A DNA stretch of 49,444 bases from assembly GCA_016235675.1 (NCBI GenBank), contig JACRJN010000069.1, positions 1 through 49,444 of the forward strand. The letters are read 5' to 3'. The position numbers and the translations under genes are program-made. Below the pieces are notes generated by a model. It did not search any database. It saw nothing but the letters and a program-made list of their open reading frames with translations, and had not been told where the DNA came from. Below are positions 33,566 through 41,800 of the stretch, piece by piece (positions within the stretch are counted from its first letter, which is position 1; every line of letters starts with the position of its first letter). This DNA is from Candidatus Schekmanbacteria bacterium (GTDB lineage Bacteria > SZUA-182).

Positions 33566-35494
33566 ATGGCTAAAGGAAAACATAAAACGCATTGGATACT
33601 ATTGGGGATCTTTATTTTGCTGAGCGCTTGCGCCCCAACGCCTAAGATCGACTCTATGCTGCCGCCGCCGGAGCCAGGCCCGGCCCCTGAAGCAAAAGAT
33701 TCGGCAACACCCGCTGCGCCTCCTGTACCAGAAGAGAAAAAGGAAGTCAAAGAAGAAAGCAAGGAAGCAAAGCCTGAGGATGCCGCCCGGCTTTCGCCGG
33801 AGGAAGTAAAGGAAACCGGCAAAGGCAAGCCCGGCGTGGAAATGGAGGATGACAAATATATCGTCCTCAACTTTGAAGACGCCGATCTGGACGTGGTAAT
33901 GCAAACCATCACCGAACTGATCGGCATGAACTATATTCTGGGGCCGAAGGTCAAGGGCAAGATTACCATTCAGACCTACAAAAAAATCCCCAGGGAGAGC
34001 CTGGAAGAGGTCTTACACGCCATTTTATCTCTCAACGGTTTTTCCGCCGTCAAATCCGGTCATTATTACAAAATAGTCCCGGCGCCGGAGGCTAAGCAAC
34101 ATCCCATCCTCACAAAAATCGGTAAAGACGAGACGGAATTGAGCGACGAGGATGTGATGGTCACGCAAATCATCCCCCTGGAGCATATCAGCGCCAATGA
34201 TGTATCCAACATCATCAAACCCCTGGTCTCCAAAAACGGGAATATCATCACGCACAAAGAAACCAATTTGTTGATCATCAACGAGGTGGAATCAAACTTA
34301 AAACGCCTCTTCAAAATTATTGATTTATTGGACGTTCCTACCGAGGAAAGCAGTGGGGAGAAGATTTACGTCTATTATGTGGAAAACGCCGACGCTTCCA
34401 AATTAGCCAATACCCTGAATTCCGTTTACAAAAAACAAAAAGGGGAGAAGAAAACCCCCGCTGCCACCGCGGCCGCCTCCGCCATCCAAAAGGCTAAAGA
34501 GGCGATACGCAAGAAAGAACCAGTCCCGGCTCCTCCGCCGGTAGGCGCACCCGGCGAGAGCCTGGAATCGGAAACGGAGGGGGAAATCAACATCATCGCC
34601 GACCCGGACATCAACGCCCTGATCGTCAAAACCACCCCCATCGATTTCAAACGCCTGATGGAGTTGATTACCAAGCTGGATATTCTGCCGCAACAGGTAT
34701 TGGTGGAGGTGCTGATTGCTAATGTGACGCTGGATAACTCTACTAAATTTGGATTGGAATGGGCAACGGCACAACTAGTAAAAGATGAAAATGGTAATGT
34801 TACTAGCATTGGACGCCTGTCCGGCAATAGCAGCGTTTCCGGCTTAATCGGCGGAAGTGGGTTAACTTATTTGATGCAGCACACTAATAGTTTGCGGGCG
34901 ATAATTTCTCTTTCAGCCAGCAAAGGCAATGTAAATATTCTTTCCAGCCCGCATATCTTGACCGCTGACAATAAAGAGGCAAGTATCAACATTGTTGACC
35001 AAGAGCCGATTCCCAAAACAACCATTACCGGAACCAGCGGAGCCAATAATCCAACCCAGTACTCGTATGAATATAAAGATGTGGGTATCAAACTGACAAT
35101 TACCCCTAATATCAACGAGAAAAAATTTGTAGCGCTTAAGATTGGTTTAGAGGTTAGTGAACTAAAGAGTGGGGGTGATCCAGCAAAGAACATAGGCCCA
35201 AGTTTTGCCAAAAGGGATGTAAATACTTCATTGGTAGTGCAAGATGAGCAGAGTTTGATCATAGGTGGCTTGATTAAGGAAAGGCGAAGCACAACAAAAT
35301 CGGGAATCCCTTGGTTAATGGATATTCCTGTTTTGGGCTATCTCTTTGGCAGCATCAGTGAAGAAACGGTTAAAAATGAGTTGGTTTTGATGATTACTCC
35401 ACGAGTAATTAATAACAGCCAAGAAGCAAAAGCGCTAACCGATAAATACGAACAAGACATGCAAAAACTCAAAGAAATCATCCAGCAAAAGTAG
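33566..35494 (+). CDS. gspD: Type II secretion outer-membrane secretin GspD (lipoprotein)
   Basis: 642 residues. A lipoprotein signal ends in ILLSAC, so the secretin is predicted to be lipid-anchored and may not need a separate pilotin. A Pro/Glu/Lys linker (30-95) precedes N0 (KYIVLNFEDADLDVVMQTI), N1 (VTQIIPLEHISANDVSNII) and N2 (YVYYVENADASKLANTLNSVY, with a Lys/Pro-rich insertion). The secretin core runs from PQQVLVEVLIANVTL to VPVLGYLFGS. AGGAG precedes the ATG. The TAG stop is the first three bases of a family D repeat. gspE and gspF are not in the window. Confidence 0.94.
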   Translation: MAKGKHKTHWILLGIFILLSACAPTPKIDSMLPPPEPGPAPEAKDSATPAAPPVPEEKKEVKEESKEAKPEDAARLSPEEVKETGKGKPGVEMEDDKYIVLNFEDADLDVVMQTITELIGMNYILGPKVKGKITIQTYKKIPRESLEEVLHAILSLNGFSAVKSGHYYKIVPAPEAKQHPILTKIGKDETELSDEDVMVTQIIPLEHISANDVSNIIKPLVSKNGNIITHKETNLLIINEVESNLKRLFKIIDLLDVPTEESSGEKIYVYYVENADASKLANTLNSVYKKQKGEKKTPAATAAASAIQKAKEAIRKKEPVPAPPPVGAPGESLESETEGEINIIADPDINALIVKTTPIDFKRLMELITKLDILPQQVLVEVLIANVTLDNSTKFGLEWATAQLVKDENGNVTSIGRLSGNSSVSGLIGGSGLTYLMQHTNSLRAIISLSASKGNVNILSSPHILTADNKEASINIVDQEPIPKTTITGTSGANNPTQYSYEYKDVGIKLTITPNINEKKFVALKIGLEVSELKSGGDPAKNIGPSFAKRDVNTSLVVQDEQSLIIGGLIKERRSTTKSGIPWLMDIPVLGYLFGSISEETVKNELVLMITPRVINNSQEAKALTDKYEQDMQKLKEIIQQK

Positions 35495-35626
35495 GGTGGG
35501 CTGTGCCCGCCGATTCTATGCCGGGCAATTAATATTTAGCGGCAGAAATTGTGTAATATATCCATCTTTGCGGGTACGGGCAGCGCGAGAGGGGTACCAA
35601 ACGGTGGGCACAGCCCACCCTACAGA
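35491..35626. repeat. Palindromic repeat, family D long form (copy D3)
   Basis: GTAGGGTGGGCTGTGCCC and GGGCACAGCCCACCCTAC arms around about 98 bp, which include GCGGGTACGGGCAGCGCGAG. A second long copy at 36402-36534 shares that interior. Its TAG is the stop codon of gspD. Confidence 0.85.
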
Positions 35627-35628
35627 TC

Positions 35629-35745
35629 GATGTTTCGGTTTGTCCTCAGGCCGAAACTATCAAGGGGTAACGTTCCCCTTTACGGTTTCGGCGTGGGGAC
35701 ACACCGAAACATCAAAGATCAGCCCTGAAGGGCTGGGACTACGAT
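35629..35745. repeat. Family E repeat (copy E2) plus half of a family C end
   Basis: CGATGTTTCGG ... CCGAAACATC arms with inner AGGGGTAACGTTCCCCT, the reverse orientation of E1. ATCAGCCCTGAAGGGCTGGGACTACG follows in the style of a family C terminus. It is located just before the antitoxin gene. Confidence 0.65.
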
Positions 35746-35765
35746 ATTAAAAAAAGGACACAAAC

Positions 35766-35987
35766 ATGGCAGTAATAAAAGGCATTTTCAATGGAAACAC
35801 CGTAAAACTTCTGGAGCCTGTCAAGGCCAAAAAAGGGATGATTGTAGATGTAATTTTTAAGGATAAGAATGAAAAAGATTCCGCGTTTGAGACCGCTTTA
35901 AAACAAGAATTTGAACGTATGGATAAAGGCTTTCCCTTAGGGGGGGGGCCGTATTATCATTCAAGAAGCGAACTACATGACCGATAG
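35766..35987 (+). CDS. DUF104 (AF2212-type) antitoxin
   Basis: 73 residues. The N-terminal beta-rich domain MAVIKGIFNGNTVKLLEPVKAKKGMIVDVIF is the DUF104/AF2212 antitoxin signature. The C-terminal tail EFERMDKGFPLGGGPYYHSRSELHD would wrap the toxin, as in PIN-toxin antitoxins. An AAGGA ribosome site precedes the ATG. It overlaps the PIN toxin by 11 bp, the usual arrangement for tight coupling. Confidence 0.82.
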   Translation: MAVIKGIFNGNTVKLLEPVKAKKGMIVDVIFKDKNEKDSAFETALKQEFERMDKGFPLGGGPYYHSRSELHDR

Positions 35988-36405
35988 GCTTTTTATTGAT
36001 ACTAATGTACTTCTTTATGCCTATGACCGGAATGCGGGAAGAAAACACGAAATCGCCAAAGAATTAATCAAAAAATGTTGGTTACAAACATCCGGGGTGA
36101 TAAGCATACAAGTACTGTGTGAATTTTTTGTCCGGGCAACCCGCCCCAATAATACCATTGTGTATGCACAAGAAGCAGCGGCTATTATTAATAATTTATC
36201 TGATTATTGGCAAATAATTATTCCAGATGTTTTTATGATTCAAGAGGCTATAAGAGGCAGTAAAGTCTACTGCTTTTCTTTTTGGGATGCAATGATTTGG
36301 GCTGCGGCCAAAAAATCAGGAATCAAAAAATTATACACCGAAGATTTTCAATCTGGGCAAGTTGTTGAAGAAGTGGTATTTGTCGATCCGTTTAAAGAAG
36401 TGTAG
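35977..36405 (+). CDS. PIN-domain toxin (VapC-like ribonuclease)
   Basis: 142 residues. FIDTNVLLYAYD carries the first acidic residue, an internal CEFF follows, and FWDAMIWAAAKKSG has the third conserved Asp. These are the PIN nuclease acidic positions. It probably cleaves RNA when free of the upstream DUF104 antitoxin. The TAG stop is part of a family D repeat (GTAGGGTGGGC), so the toxin's end may have been set by the repeat. The module is bounded on both sides by long family D copies. Confidence 0.85.
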   Translation: MTDRLFIDTNVLLYAYDRNAGRKHEIAKELIKKCWLQTSGVISIQVLCEFFVRATRPNNTIVYAQEAAAIINNLSDYWQIIIPDVFMIQEAIRGSKVYCFSFWDAMIWAAAKKSGIKKLYTEDFQSGQVVEEVVFVDPFKEV

Positions 36406-36534
36406 GGTGGGCTGTGCCCACCGAATCCTACGCCGGGCAAGCATAACTTTAGCGGCAGAAAATAAATCTGTCCATCTTTGCGGGTACGGGCAGCGCGAGA
36501 GGGGTACCAAACGGTGGGCACAGCCCACCCTACA
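36402..36534. repeat. Palindromic repeat, family D long form (copy D4)
   Basis: Same arms and same interior (CCATCTTTGCGGGTACGGGC, then GAGGGGTACCAAACGGTGGG) as D3, in the same orientation. Identity appears roughly 90 percent by eye. It starts with the stop codon of the PIN toxin. A truncated family E end (CGATGTTTCGGCCTGAGGAC) follows at 36538. Confidence 0.85.
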
Positions 36535-36571
36535 AATCGATGTTTCGGCCTGAGGACAGAATTTTAAAAAC

Positions 36572-36771
36572 TGTAGTCCCGTGGCTTTAGCCACGCATTT
36601 TCAGCCCCAAAGGGCTGAGATTAAAGGTATGTTCACCTGAAACCGCTTGAATTTATATTGAAAAGGGTTTAATGATTTGTGAGGCTTTGTTGCATGGCTA
36701 ATGCCATGAGGATCAGCCCTAAAGGGCTGGGACTACGAATATAAAGGCAGCCCAAAAGGGCTTTCGACTAC
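36572..36771. repeat. Long palindromic repeat, family C variant (copy C3)
   Basis: GTAGTCCCGTGGCTTTAGCC to GGGACTACG as in C1 and C2, but with a diverged middle and an extra GCAGCCCAAAAGGGCTTTCG unit at the right. It lacks the CCTGAGTTCG terminal arms. It lies about 30 bp before the GH57 gene. Confidence 0.7.
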
Positions 36772-36800
36772 GAAATTTAAACCATGGGGGGCAACCTATC

Positions 36801-38933
36801 ATGATCTCATTGGCCTTGGCCATTCATAATCACCAACCGGTAGGCAATTTTGAGCATATTTTGGAACAGGCTTATCATCAGGCCTATTCTCCCTTCATCG
36901 AAATACTGGAACGCTTTCCCAACATTAAACTGACCTTGCACTATTCGGGGATTCTCTGGGAATACTTCCTGCGCGCTCATCCGGAATTCATCGCAAAAAT
37001 ACGCGGTTTAGCAGAACGCGGACAAATCGAAATCATGTCGGGAGGCTTCTACGAACCGATAATGGCCATCCTGCCCGATGCCGACAAACGTGGGCAGATT
37101 GAAAAAATGAACCGCTTCATTAAAGATCAGTTTGGAGTCGAACCCAAAGGCTTCTGGCTGGCAGAACGGGTCTGGGAGCCGCATCTGGTCAAATCCCTGG
37201 CCGATTGCGGTCTGGAATATGTGGTGGTGGACGATTCCCATTTTCACGAGGTCGGACTGGAAGGGGATGACCTTTTCGGCTATTATCTGAGCGAGGAAAA
37301 TGGTGCAACCATTAAGGTGTTTCCGGGCAGTATGCGCCTGCGCTACCTGATTCCCTTTCATCCGCCGGAAGAAACCATCCAATATTTACAGTCATTAAAG
37401 CAAAGCGGGCGATCTAATCTCATAGTGCAGATGGGCGATGACGGCGAGAAATTCGGGGTCTGGCCGCATACCTATCATACGGTTTATACCGAACGCTGGC
37501 TGGAGCGTTTTTTCCAGATGTTACAGGATAATATGCAATGGCTGAAGATTTCCACATACTCGGAATTGATCACGGCGCATAAACCCTTGGGAAATGTCTA
37601 TCTGCCCACTGCATCCTACAGCGAAATGATGGAATGGGCGCTGCCCACGCCGCGGCGGCGGGCCTTTGAAGAAGCCAAACACGCCGCCGAACATAATCCG
37701 GCCTGTCAGAATTGCTATCGCTTTTTAAAGGGCGGCTTCTGGCGCAATTTCCTGGTCAAATATCCGGAATCCAACCAGATGCACAAAAAAATGCTCTATC
37801 TTTCTCAACAGTTGCAGGACTTGAATACCAGGGACAAGGATACGCTGGCGCTGGCGCAAAACGAACTCTGGCAGGGGCAATGTAACTGCGCCTACTGGCA
37901 CGGGGTGTTCGGCGGTTTGTATCTGCCTCATTTGCGCAAGGGTATTTATGATCATTTAATCAAATGCGGGATGTTGCTGGATCAAATGAAGCATCCTAAA
38001 GACAGCAATTGGATAGATGCGGAAAGCCAAGACTTGCTTTTAAACGGCACCAATTCCATATTAATCAATAACAGCCAATTAAGTTTAGCCGTCAACGCCG
38101 ATTTGGGCGGGGCGCTGTATTCCTGGGATTATAAACCGGCGGGACTCAATTTTGCCAATAACCTGACCCGGCGCCCGGAAACCTATCACGAAAAGATTAA
38201 GCAATTAATCGCTCAAAGTAATCAGCCGAAATCGGGAGCGCAAACCATCCACGAGATTCAAAACCTGAAAGACCAGGATTTGGATAAGTACCTGTCATAC
38301 GATAATTATCAACGGCTTTCGCTGATCGATCATTTCTTCACGCCCCAAACCGGCCAACAGGACTTCTGGCAGGGGAATTACGCCGAGTTGGGGGATTTTA
38401 TCAATCAGCCCTATAATTACCAAATCAAGAAAAATTCCGGTAAAAACGGGCGCAAAATTGTGATCGATCTGGAACGTTCCGGAAGGGTCTGGAAGGATAA
38501 CGTCAATTACCCGCTCCTGTTGAAAAAGAGCCTGACTATTGCTGCGGATTCCGGCGGGATGGAAATTCAATACCAAATCAGCAACCAAAGCGACCAGGAA
38601 CTGGAAATCTGCTTCGGCAGCGAATTCAACATCGCCCCGGCATATCCGGACGGCACCTATTGGCAAACCCCGGAGGGCGCCGGCAGCCTTTATGATCCCG
38701 TATCTGTCGCAGCACAAAAAGAGGTAAAATTCATCATCAGCTACATCAAATTGAATCTCAATTTTACCTTCGATCGGGCGGCCAACCTCTGGAGTATGCC
38801 CCTCTACACCGTCTCCCAGGCCGAAGACGGCTACGAGCGCATCTACCAGGGGCAGATTTGGTTATTCTTCTGGAAGATCAGAATACCGGGCGGTGGCAGG
38901 TGGGAGGTGAAGGTTCAGCAAGGAATAAGTTGA
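36801..38933 (+). CDS. GH57 4-alpha-glucanotransferase/alpha-amylase
   Basis: 710 residues, the length of thermococcal-type GH57 4-alpha-glucanotransferases. Family motifs in order: HNHQPVG (9-15), the SGGFYEP region (80-86), FWLAERVWEP with the nucleophile Glu at 122, and MGDDGEKFG with the acid/base Asp at 214. The C-terminal half (LSLAVNADLGGALYSWDYKP) is the beta-sandwich (DUF1926-like) domain. It cleaves and re-joins alpha-1,4-glucan chains in glycogen or maltodextrin metabolism. There is no signal peptide, so it is cytoplasmic. With the GH57 branching enzyme near 48 kb it suggests glycogen storage. Confidence 0.9.
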   Translation: MISLALAIHNHQPVGNFEHILEQAYHQAYSPFIEILERFPNIKLTLHYSGILWEYFLRAHPEFIAKIRGLAERGQIEIMSGGFYEPIMAILPDADKRGQIEKMNRFIKDQFGVEPKGFWLAERVWEPHLVKSLADCGLEYVVVDDSHFHEVGLEGDDLFGYYLSEENGATIKVFPGSMRLRYLIPFHPPEETIQYLQSLKQSGRSNLIVQMGDDGEKFGVWPHTYHTVYTERWLERFFQMLQDNMQWLKISTYSELITAHKPLGNVYLPTASYSEMMEWALPTPRRRAFEEAKHAAEHNPACQNCYRFLKGGFWRNFLVKYPESNQMHKKMLYLSQQLQDLNTRDKDTLALAQNELWQGQCNCAYWHGVFGGLYLPHLRKGIYDHLIKCGMLLDQMKHPKDSNWIDAESQDLLLNGTNSILINNSQLSLAVNADLGGALYSWDYKPAGLNFANNLTRRPETYHEKIKQLIAQSNQPKSGAQTIHEIQNLKDQDLDKYLSYDNYQRLSLIDHFFTPQTGQQDFWQGNYAELGDFINQPYNYQIKKNSGKNGRKIVIDLERSGRVWKDNVNYPLLLKKSLTIAADSGGMEIQYQISNQSDQELEICFGSEFNIAPAYPDGTYWQTPEGAGSLYDPVSVAAQKEVKFIISYIKLNLNFTFDRAANLWSMPLYTVSQAEDGYERIYQGQIWLFFWKIRIPGGGRWEVKVQQGIS

Positions 38934-38954
38934 TAATTATTATCTCCCCCCTTC

Positions 38955-38983
38955 TTGACACCATACTATCCGAAGGTTATACT
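38955..38983 (+). promoter_or_regulatory. Near-consensus promoter of the AbrB/RelE-type toxin-antitoxin pair
   Basis: TTGACA (38955-38960), a 17-bp spacer and TATACT (38978-38983), about 40 bp before the antitoxin ATG. This gives the module its own strong transcription start after the GH57 gene. Confidence 0.7.
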
Positions 38984-39023
38984 TAATTTGTCGAACCAAT
39001 AAAAATTTTTAGAGGGTTTTGTT

Positions 39024-39305
39024 ATGCCCAGTGTAAAAGTCGGCTTACGCCACCAAATTATTATTCCCCATAATATCTTTGCGGAACTCAAATTAGTGGC
39101 AGGTGATTCTTTTGATTTGAATCTGGAAAATGAAAAAATTGTCTTAACACCGATTAAAATAGCCCATAAAGACAAAACATGGTATTCTAAAAAATGGCAA
39201 CAGGCTGAAAAAGAAGCAGACGAAGCCATTGCAAGAGGAGAAATAGTCGGCCCTTTTGATAACATAGCAGATGCGCTAACCGCCCTAAAAAAATCGAAAG
39301 TATGA
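39024..39305 (+). CDS. AbrB/SpoVT-type antitoxin
   Basis: 93 residues. The swapped-hairpin DNA-binding domain reads VGLRHQIIIPHNIFAELKLVAGDSFDLNLENEKIVLTPI (about 6-48). A basic/acidic helical tail follows that would bind the toxin. GAGGGT is upstream of the ATG. The last codons overlap the next gene by ATGA. It probably represses its own promoter, which lies directly upstream. Confidence 0.78.
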   Translation: MPSVKVGLRHQIIIPHNIFAELKLVAGDSFDLNLENEKIVLTPIKIAHKDKTWYSKKWQQAEKEADEAIARGEIVGPFDNIADALTALKKSKV

Positions 39306-39559
39306 AAATCCTTTTTACCAAGCCTTTCATCAAAGACTATCAATTTTTACCTGCAAAACTGCAAAAACTGACCGACAAACATCTGGAACTCTTATTTTCC
39401 AACCCCCAACATCCTTCATTAAGAATTAAAAAGATGGAAGACCCCAGAGAAATTTGGGAAGGGCGAATCAGCTATTCCTATAGATTCACTTTTCAAAAGG
39501 TAGAAGATACGTATATTCTAAGGCGAATCGGCAGCCATGATATTCTCAAACATCCTTAA
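39302..39559 (+). CDS. RelE/YafQ-like mRNA interferase toxin
   Basis: 85 residues of the RelE/ParE fold: MKILFTKPFIKDYQFLPAKLQKLTDKHLELL, the central HPSLRIKKMEDPREIWEGRISYSYRFTFQ, and the end YILRRIGSHDIL. The Arg and His positions near the C-terminus suit a ribosome-dependent endonuclease. It overlaps the antitoxin by 4 bp. The exact subfamily (RelE, YafQ or HigB) is not decided by eye. Confidence 0.78.
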   Translation: MKILFTKPFIKDYQFLPAKLQKLTDKHLELLFSNPQHPSLRIKKMEDPREIWEGRISYSYRFTFQKVEDTYILRRIGSHDILKHP

Positions 39560-39636
39560 TCTTCTATCCACCCCATGAAAAGATTTATCTTTTTGATTTG
39601 ACATTAATTTCCAGTTTATACTATCATACACACGCC

Positions 39637-41175
39637 ATGAAAATAACCTTAGTAAATCCGCCTTCACTACATTTAAAATACGAACCGCCTTTGGGTTTGG
39701 CTTCGCTGGGGGCTTACCTGCTCCGGCACAATATCGACGTCAAGATTATTGATGCCGAGGCATTGGGTCTGTCCCACGATCAGATTCAGGACGAGTTAAA
39801 GCGCCAGGCTCCGGATTTTGTCGGGGTGTCGGTTTTTACCTTCAACCGCTTCAGCGCTTTCAAGGTGGCTGAAATCGCCAAGAGCCTTGGAGCTAAGGTA
39901 GTGGTAGGCGGGCCGCATGTCAGTTTCACCCCGCGGGAAACTCTGGCAGAACTGGCATTTATCGATTTTGTGGTTATCGGAGAGGGCGAATTATCGTTAC
40001 ATAATTTGCTGAAAGCACATCAGGAGAATACGCCGCTTGGGCAAGTCGACGGGATTGCCTTTCGGGGGAAAAGCGCTATCACGGTCAACAAACCACAAGC
40101 GTTGATTGAAAATTTGGACGATCTGCCTGATCCGGCCTGGCAACTGCTGCCGATGGAGGAATACCCCTTCCATGCGGTGATGGGGGCGCGCGGCTGTCCC
40201 AATACCTGTATTTTCTGCGCCAGTCCCTTTTTGTGGAACAAACGCCTGCGCTTTTTATCCGCTGACCGTTTTCTTAATCAAATGAAGCAGGTTTTGAAGG
40301 ATTACGGCAAAAAACGGGTGCATTTTAAAGACGACACCTTTACCTGTCATATCAAACGCGCTAAATATATCTGCGAACAGATCGTCAAGGACGATTTGAA
40401 TATAACCTGGGATTGCTTGGCTCGCGTCCATCCCATCGATGAAGACCTATTGAGATTAGCGCAAAAGGCCGGCTGCGATAAAATCCGTTTCGGCATCGAA
40501 GCGGGTAACGAACAAATCATGAAGAATATCAAAAAGAATATCACTAAAGAGCAAGTACGCCACGCGGTCAACACTGCCAAAAAGCTGAAATTCAAAAGCA
40601 TCGGGACGCTTTTCATGCTGGGGCATCCCGGTGAAACCATGCGGGAGCTGGAGGAAACCTATCAACTGTGCCTGGAATTGCGGGTCGATCACATCAGCTT
40701 TGCCCCGGCCATGATTTTCCCCGGTACGGAATTATACGAAATCGCCAAAATAAACAAAATGTTACCTTCGAATTTTTCCTGGAACAAAACCGGTTATTTC
40801 CAATCCGGCTTCGACCATATCACCATCGATGATGTACCGCTTTATTCAACAAAGATTTTACCCGGACGCCTGCTGGAACAAACCTCCAAGCGCTTTTATG
40901 CCCGGTCTTTTTTCGCCAGAGCCTTTGACTATAATTCTGTGTATGATTATAGATACCTGTTCGAAACCGGGTTAGGCGTGGCTTTCGACGCTGAGGAAAA
41001 TAAAGGCATCATTTCGGAGACTTTCAAGAACGCGCTGAAAAATCAGCCAAGCATTGCCAAAAAACTTTGGGGTTTTATCTGCCTTGCCCTTTATATCCTG
41101 AAAGCGCCCAAGGTGCAGCGCCGGCATTTCTTTGCTTTTATCGGGGAAGTGTGCAAGAATGGCATAAAAAAATAA
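39637..41175 (+). CDS. B12-binding radical SAM protein (BchE/hopanoid-type)
   Basis: 512 residues from ATG 39637; the ORF track opens at TTG 39598 and adds 13 unlikely residues. An N-terminal cobalamin-binding-like Rossmann domain (1-130; NPPSLHLKYEPPLGLASLGA, ending VVGGPHVSFTPRETL) lacks the DxHxxG motif, as in many relatives. The radical SAM domain has GCPNTCIFC and FKDDTF. The C-terminal 100 residues are a family-variable tail. Such enzymes do methylations, cyclisations or ring rearrangements in lipids and cofactors; the substrate cannot be told. No clear ribosome site is visible. Confidence 0.82.
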   Translation: MKITLVNPPSLHLKYEPPLGLASLGAYLLRHNIDVKIIDAEALGLSHDQIQDELKRQAPDFVGVSVFTFNRFSAFKVAEIAKSLGAKVVVGGPHVSFTPRETLAELAFIDFVVIGEGELSLHNLLKAHQENTPLGQVDGIAFRGKSAITVNKPQALIENLDDLPDPAWQLLPMEEYPFHAVMGARGCPNTCIFCASPFLWNKRLRFLSADRFLNQMKQVLKDYGKKRVHFKDDTFTCHIKRAKYICEQIVKDDLNITWDCLARVHPIDEDLLRLAQKAGCDKIRFGIEAGNEQIMKNIKKNITKEQVRHAVNTAKKLKFKSIGTLFMLGHPGETMRELEETYQLCLELRVDHISFAPAMIFPGTELYEIAKINKMLPSNFSWNKTGYFQSGFDHITIDDVPLYSTKILPGRLLEQTSKRFYARSFFARAFDYNSVYDYRYLFETGLGVAFDAEENKGIISETFKNALKNQPSIAKKLWGFICLALYILKAPKVQRRHFFAFIGEVCKNGIKK

Positions 41176-41188
41176 GGGAGAAGATTCC

Positions 41189-41392
41189 ATGAAAACAATG
41201 GTCGAACTTGATGAAAATAAGTTAAATGAAATAGTCATTCTTACCGGCGCCAAAAGCAAAAAAAAAGCTATTTTAGTGGCTATTGACGATTATTTAAAAA
41301 TGAAAAAGCGGGAGGCTTTGAAATCTTTAATCGGTAATTACGCGATTGATTTAGATTTAAAAGCCTTGGAGAAAATCAGAAGTGAAGACTAA
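41189..41392 (+). CDS. vapB: VapB-type antitoxin
   Basis: 67 residues. MKTMVELDENKLNEIVILTGAKSKKKAILVAIDDYLK is the ribbon-helix-helix antitoxin type found with VapC (DUF2191-like). The C-terminus DLDLKALEKIRSED would bind the toxin groove. GGGAG precedes the ATG. It overlaps the toxin by 11 bp. Confidence 0.82.
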   Translation: MKTMVELDENKLNEIVILTGAKSKKKAILVAIDDYLKMKKREALKSLIGNYAIDLDLKALEKIRSED

Positions 41393-41798
41393 AATTCTGG
41401 TAGATACCTCAGCCTGGATTTGTAGCTTCAAAAAAGAGGGTTTTGAAAAAATAAAAGAACAAATTATAAGTGCCCTTGACGAGAATTTGATAGTTACTTC
41501 CGGTCTTATTGTACTGGAATTGCTTCAGGGGGCTATCAACCAGAAAGAATATGTCAACTTACAAAGTTATTTGGAAGCCTTACATTTCCTGCCAACCGAT
41601 GATGATATATGGTTTAAAGCTGCACAATTGGCCTTTTCCTTAAAAAGAAAAGGCATCACTGTTCCAGCCACCGATATTCTTATTTCTGCCCTGTCAATCG
41701 AACATAACTGCCTGCTTTTGCATTATGATAAACATTTTGATTTAATTGCCCGCCATTCGGATTTAAAGATATTAACCTTGAATTACAACGAGAGGTAA
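41382..41798 (+). CDS. vapC: VapC-type PIN-domain toxin
   Basis: 138 residues from GTG 41382. Acidic PIN residues are in ILVDTSAWICSF, VLELLQG and VPATDILISALS, followed by CLLLHYDKHFDLIA. The toxin is expected to be an RNase held by the VapB upstream. It ends 2 bp before asnB, so asnB may be expressed partly through this module. Confidence 0.87.
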   Translation: MKTKILVDTSAWICSFKKEGFEKIKEQIISALDENLIVTSGLIVLELLQGAINQKEYVNLQSYLEALHFLPTDDDIWFKAAQLAFSLKRKGITVPATDILISALSIEHNCLLLHYDKHFDLIARHSDLKILTLNYNER

Positions 41799-41800
41799 CC

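Noticed and set aside
35496-35750. ORF of 84 residues after gspD
   Set aside because: It is the translation of family D and E palindromic repeats. A similar string (GCAHR ... AQPT) appears wherever the repeat is translated, and no ribosome site is present.
36362-36553. ORF of 63 residues (GCAHRIL ... RWAQPTL)
   Set aside because: Also read-through of the family D repeat, overlapping the PIN toxin gene in another frame.
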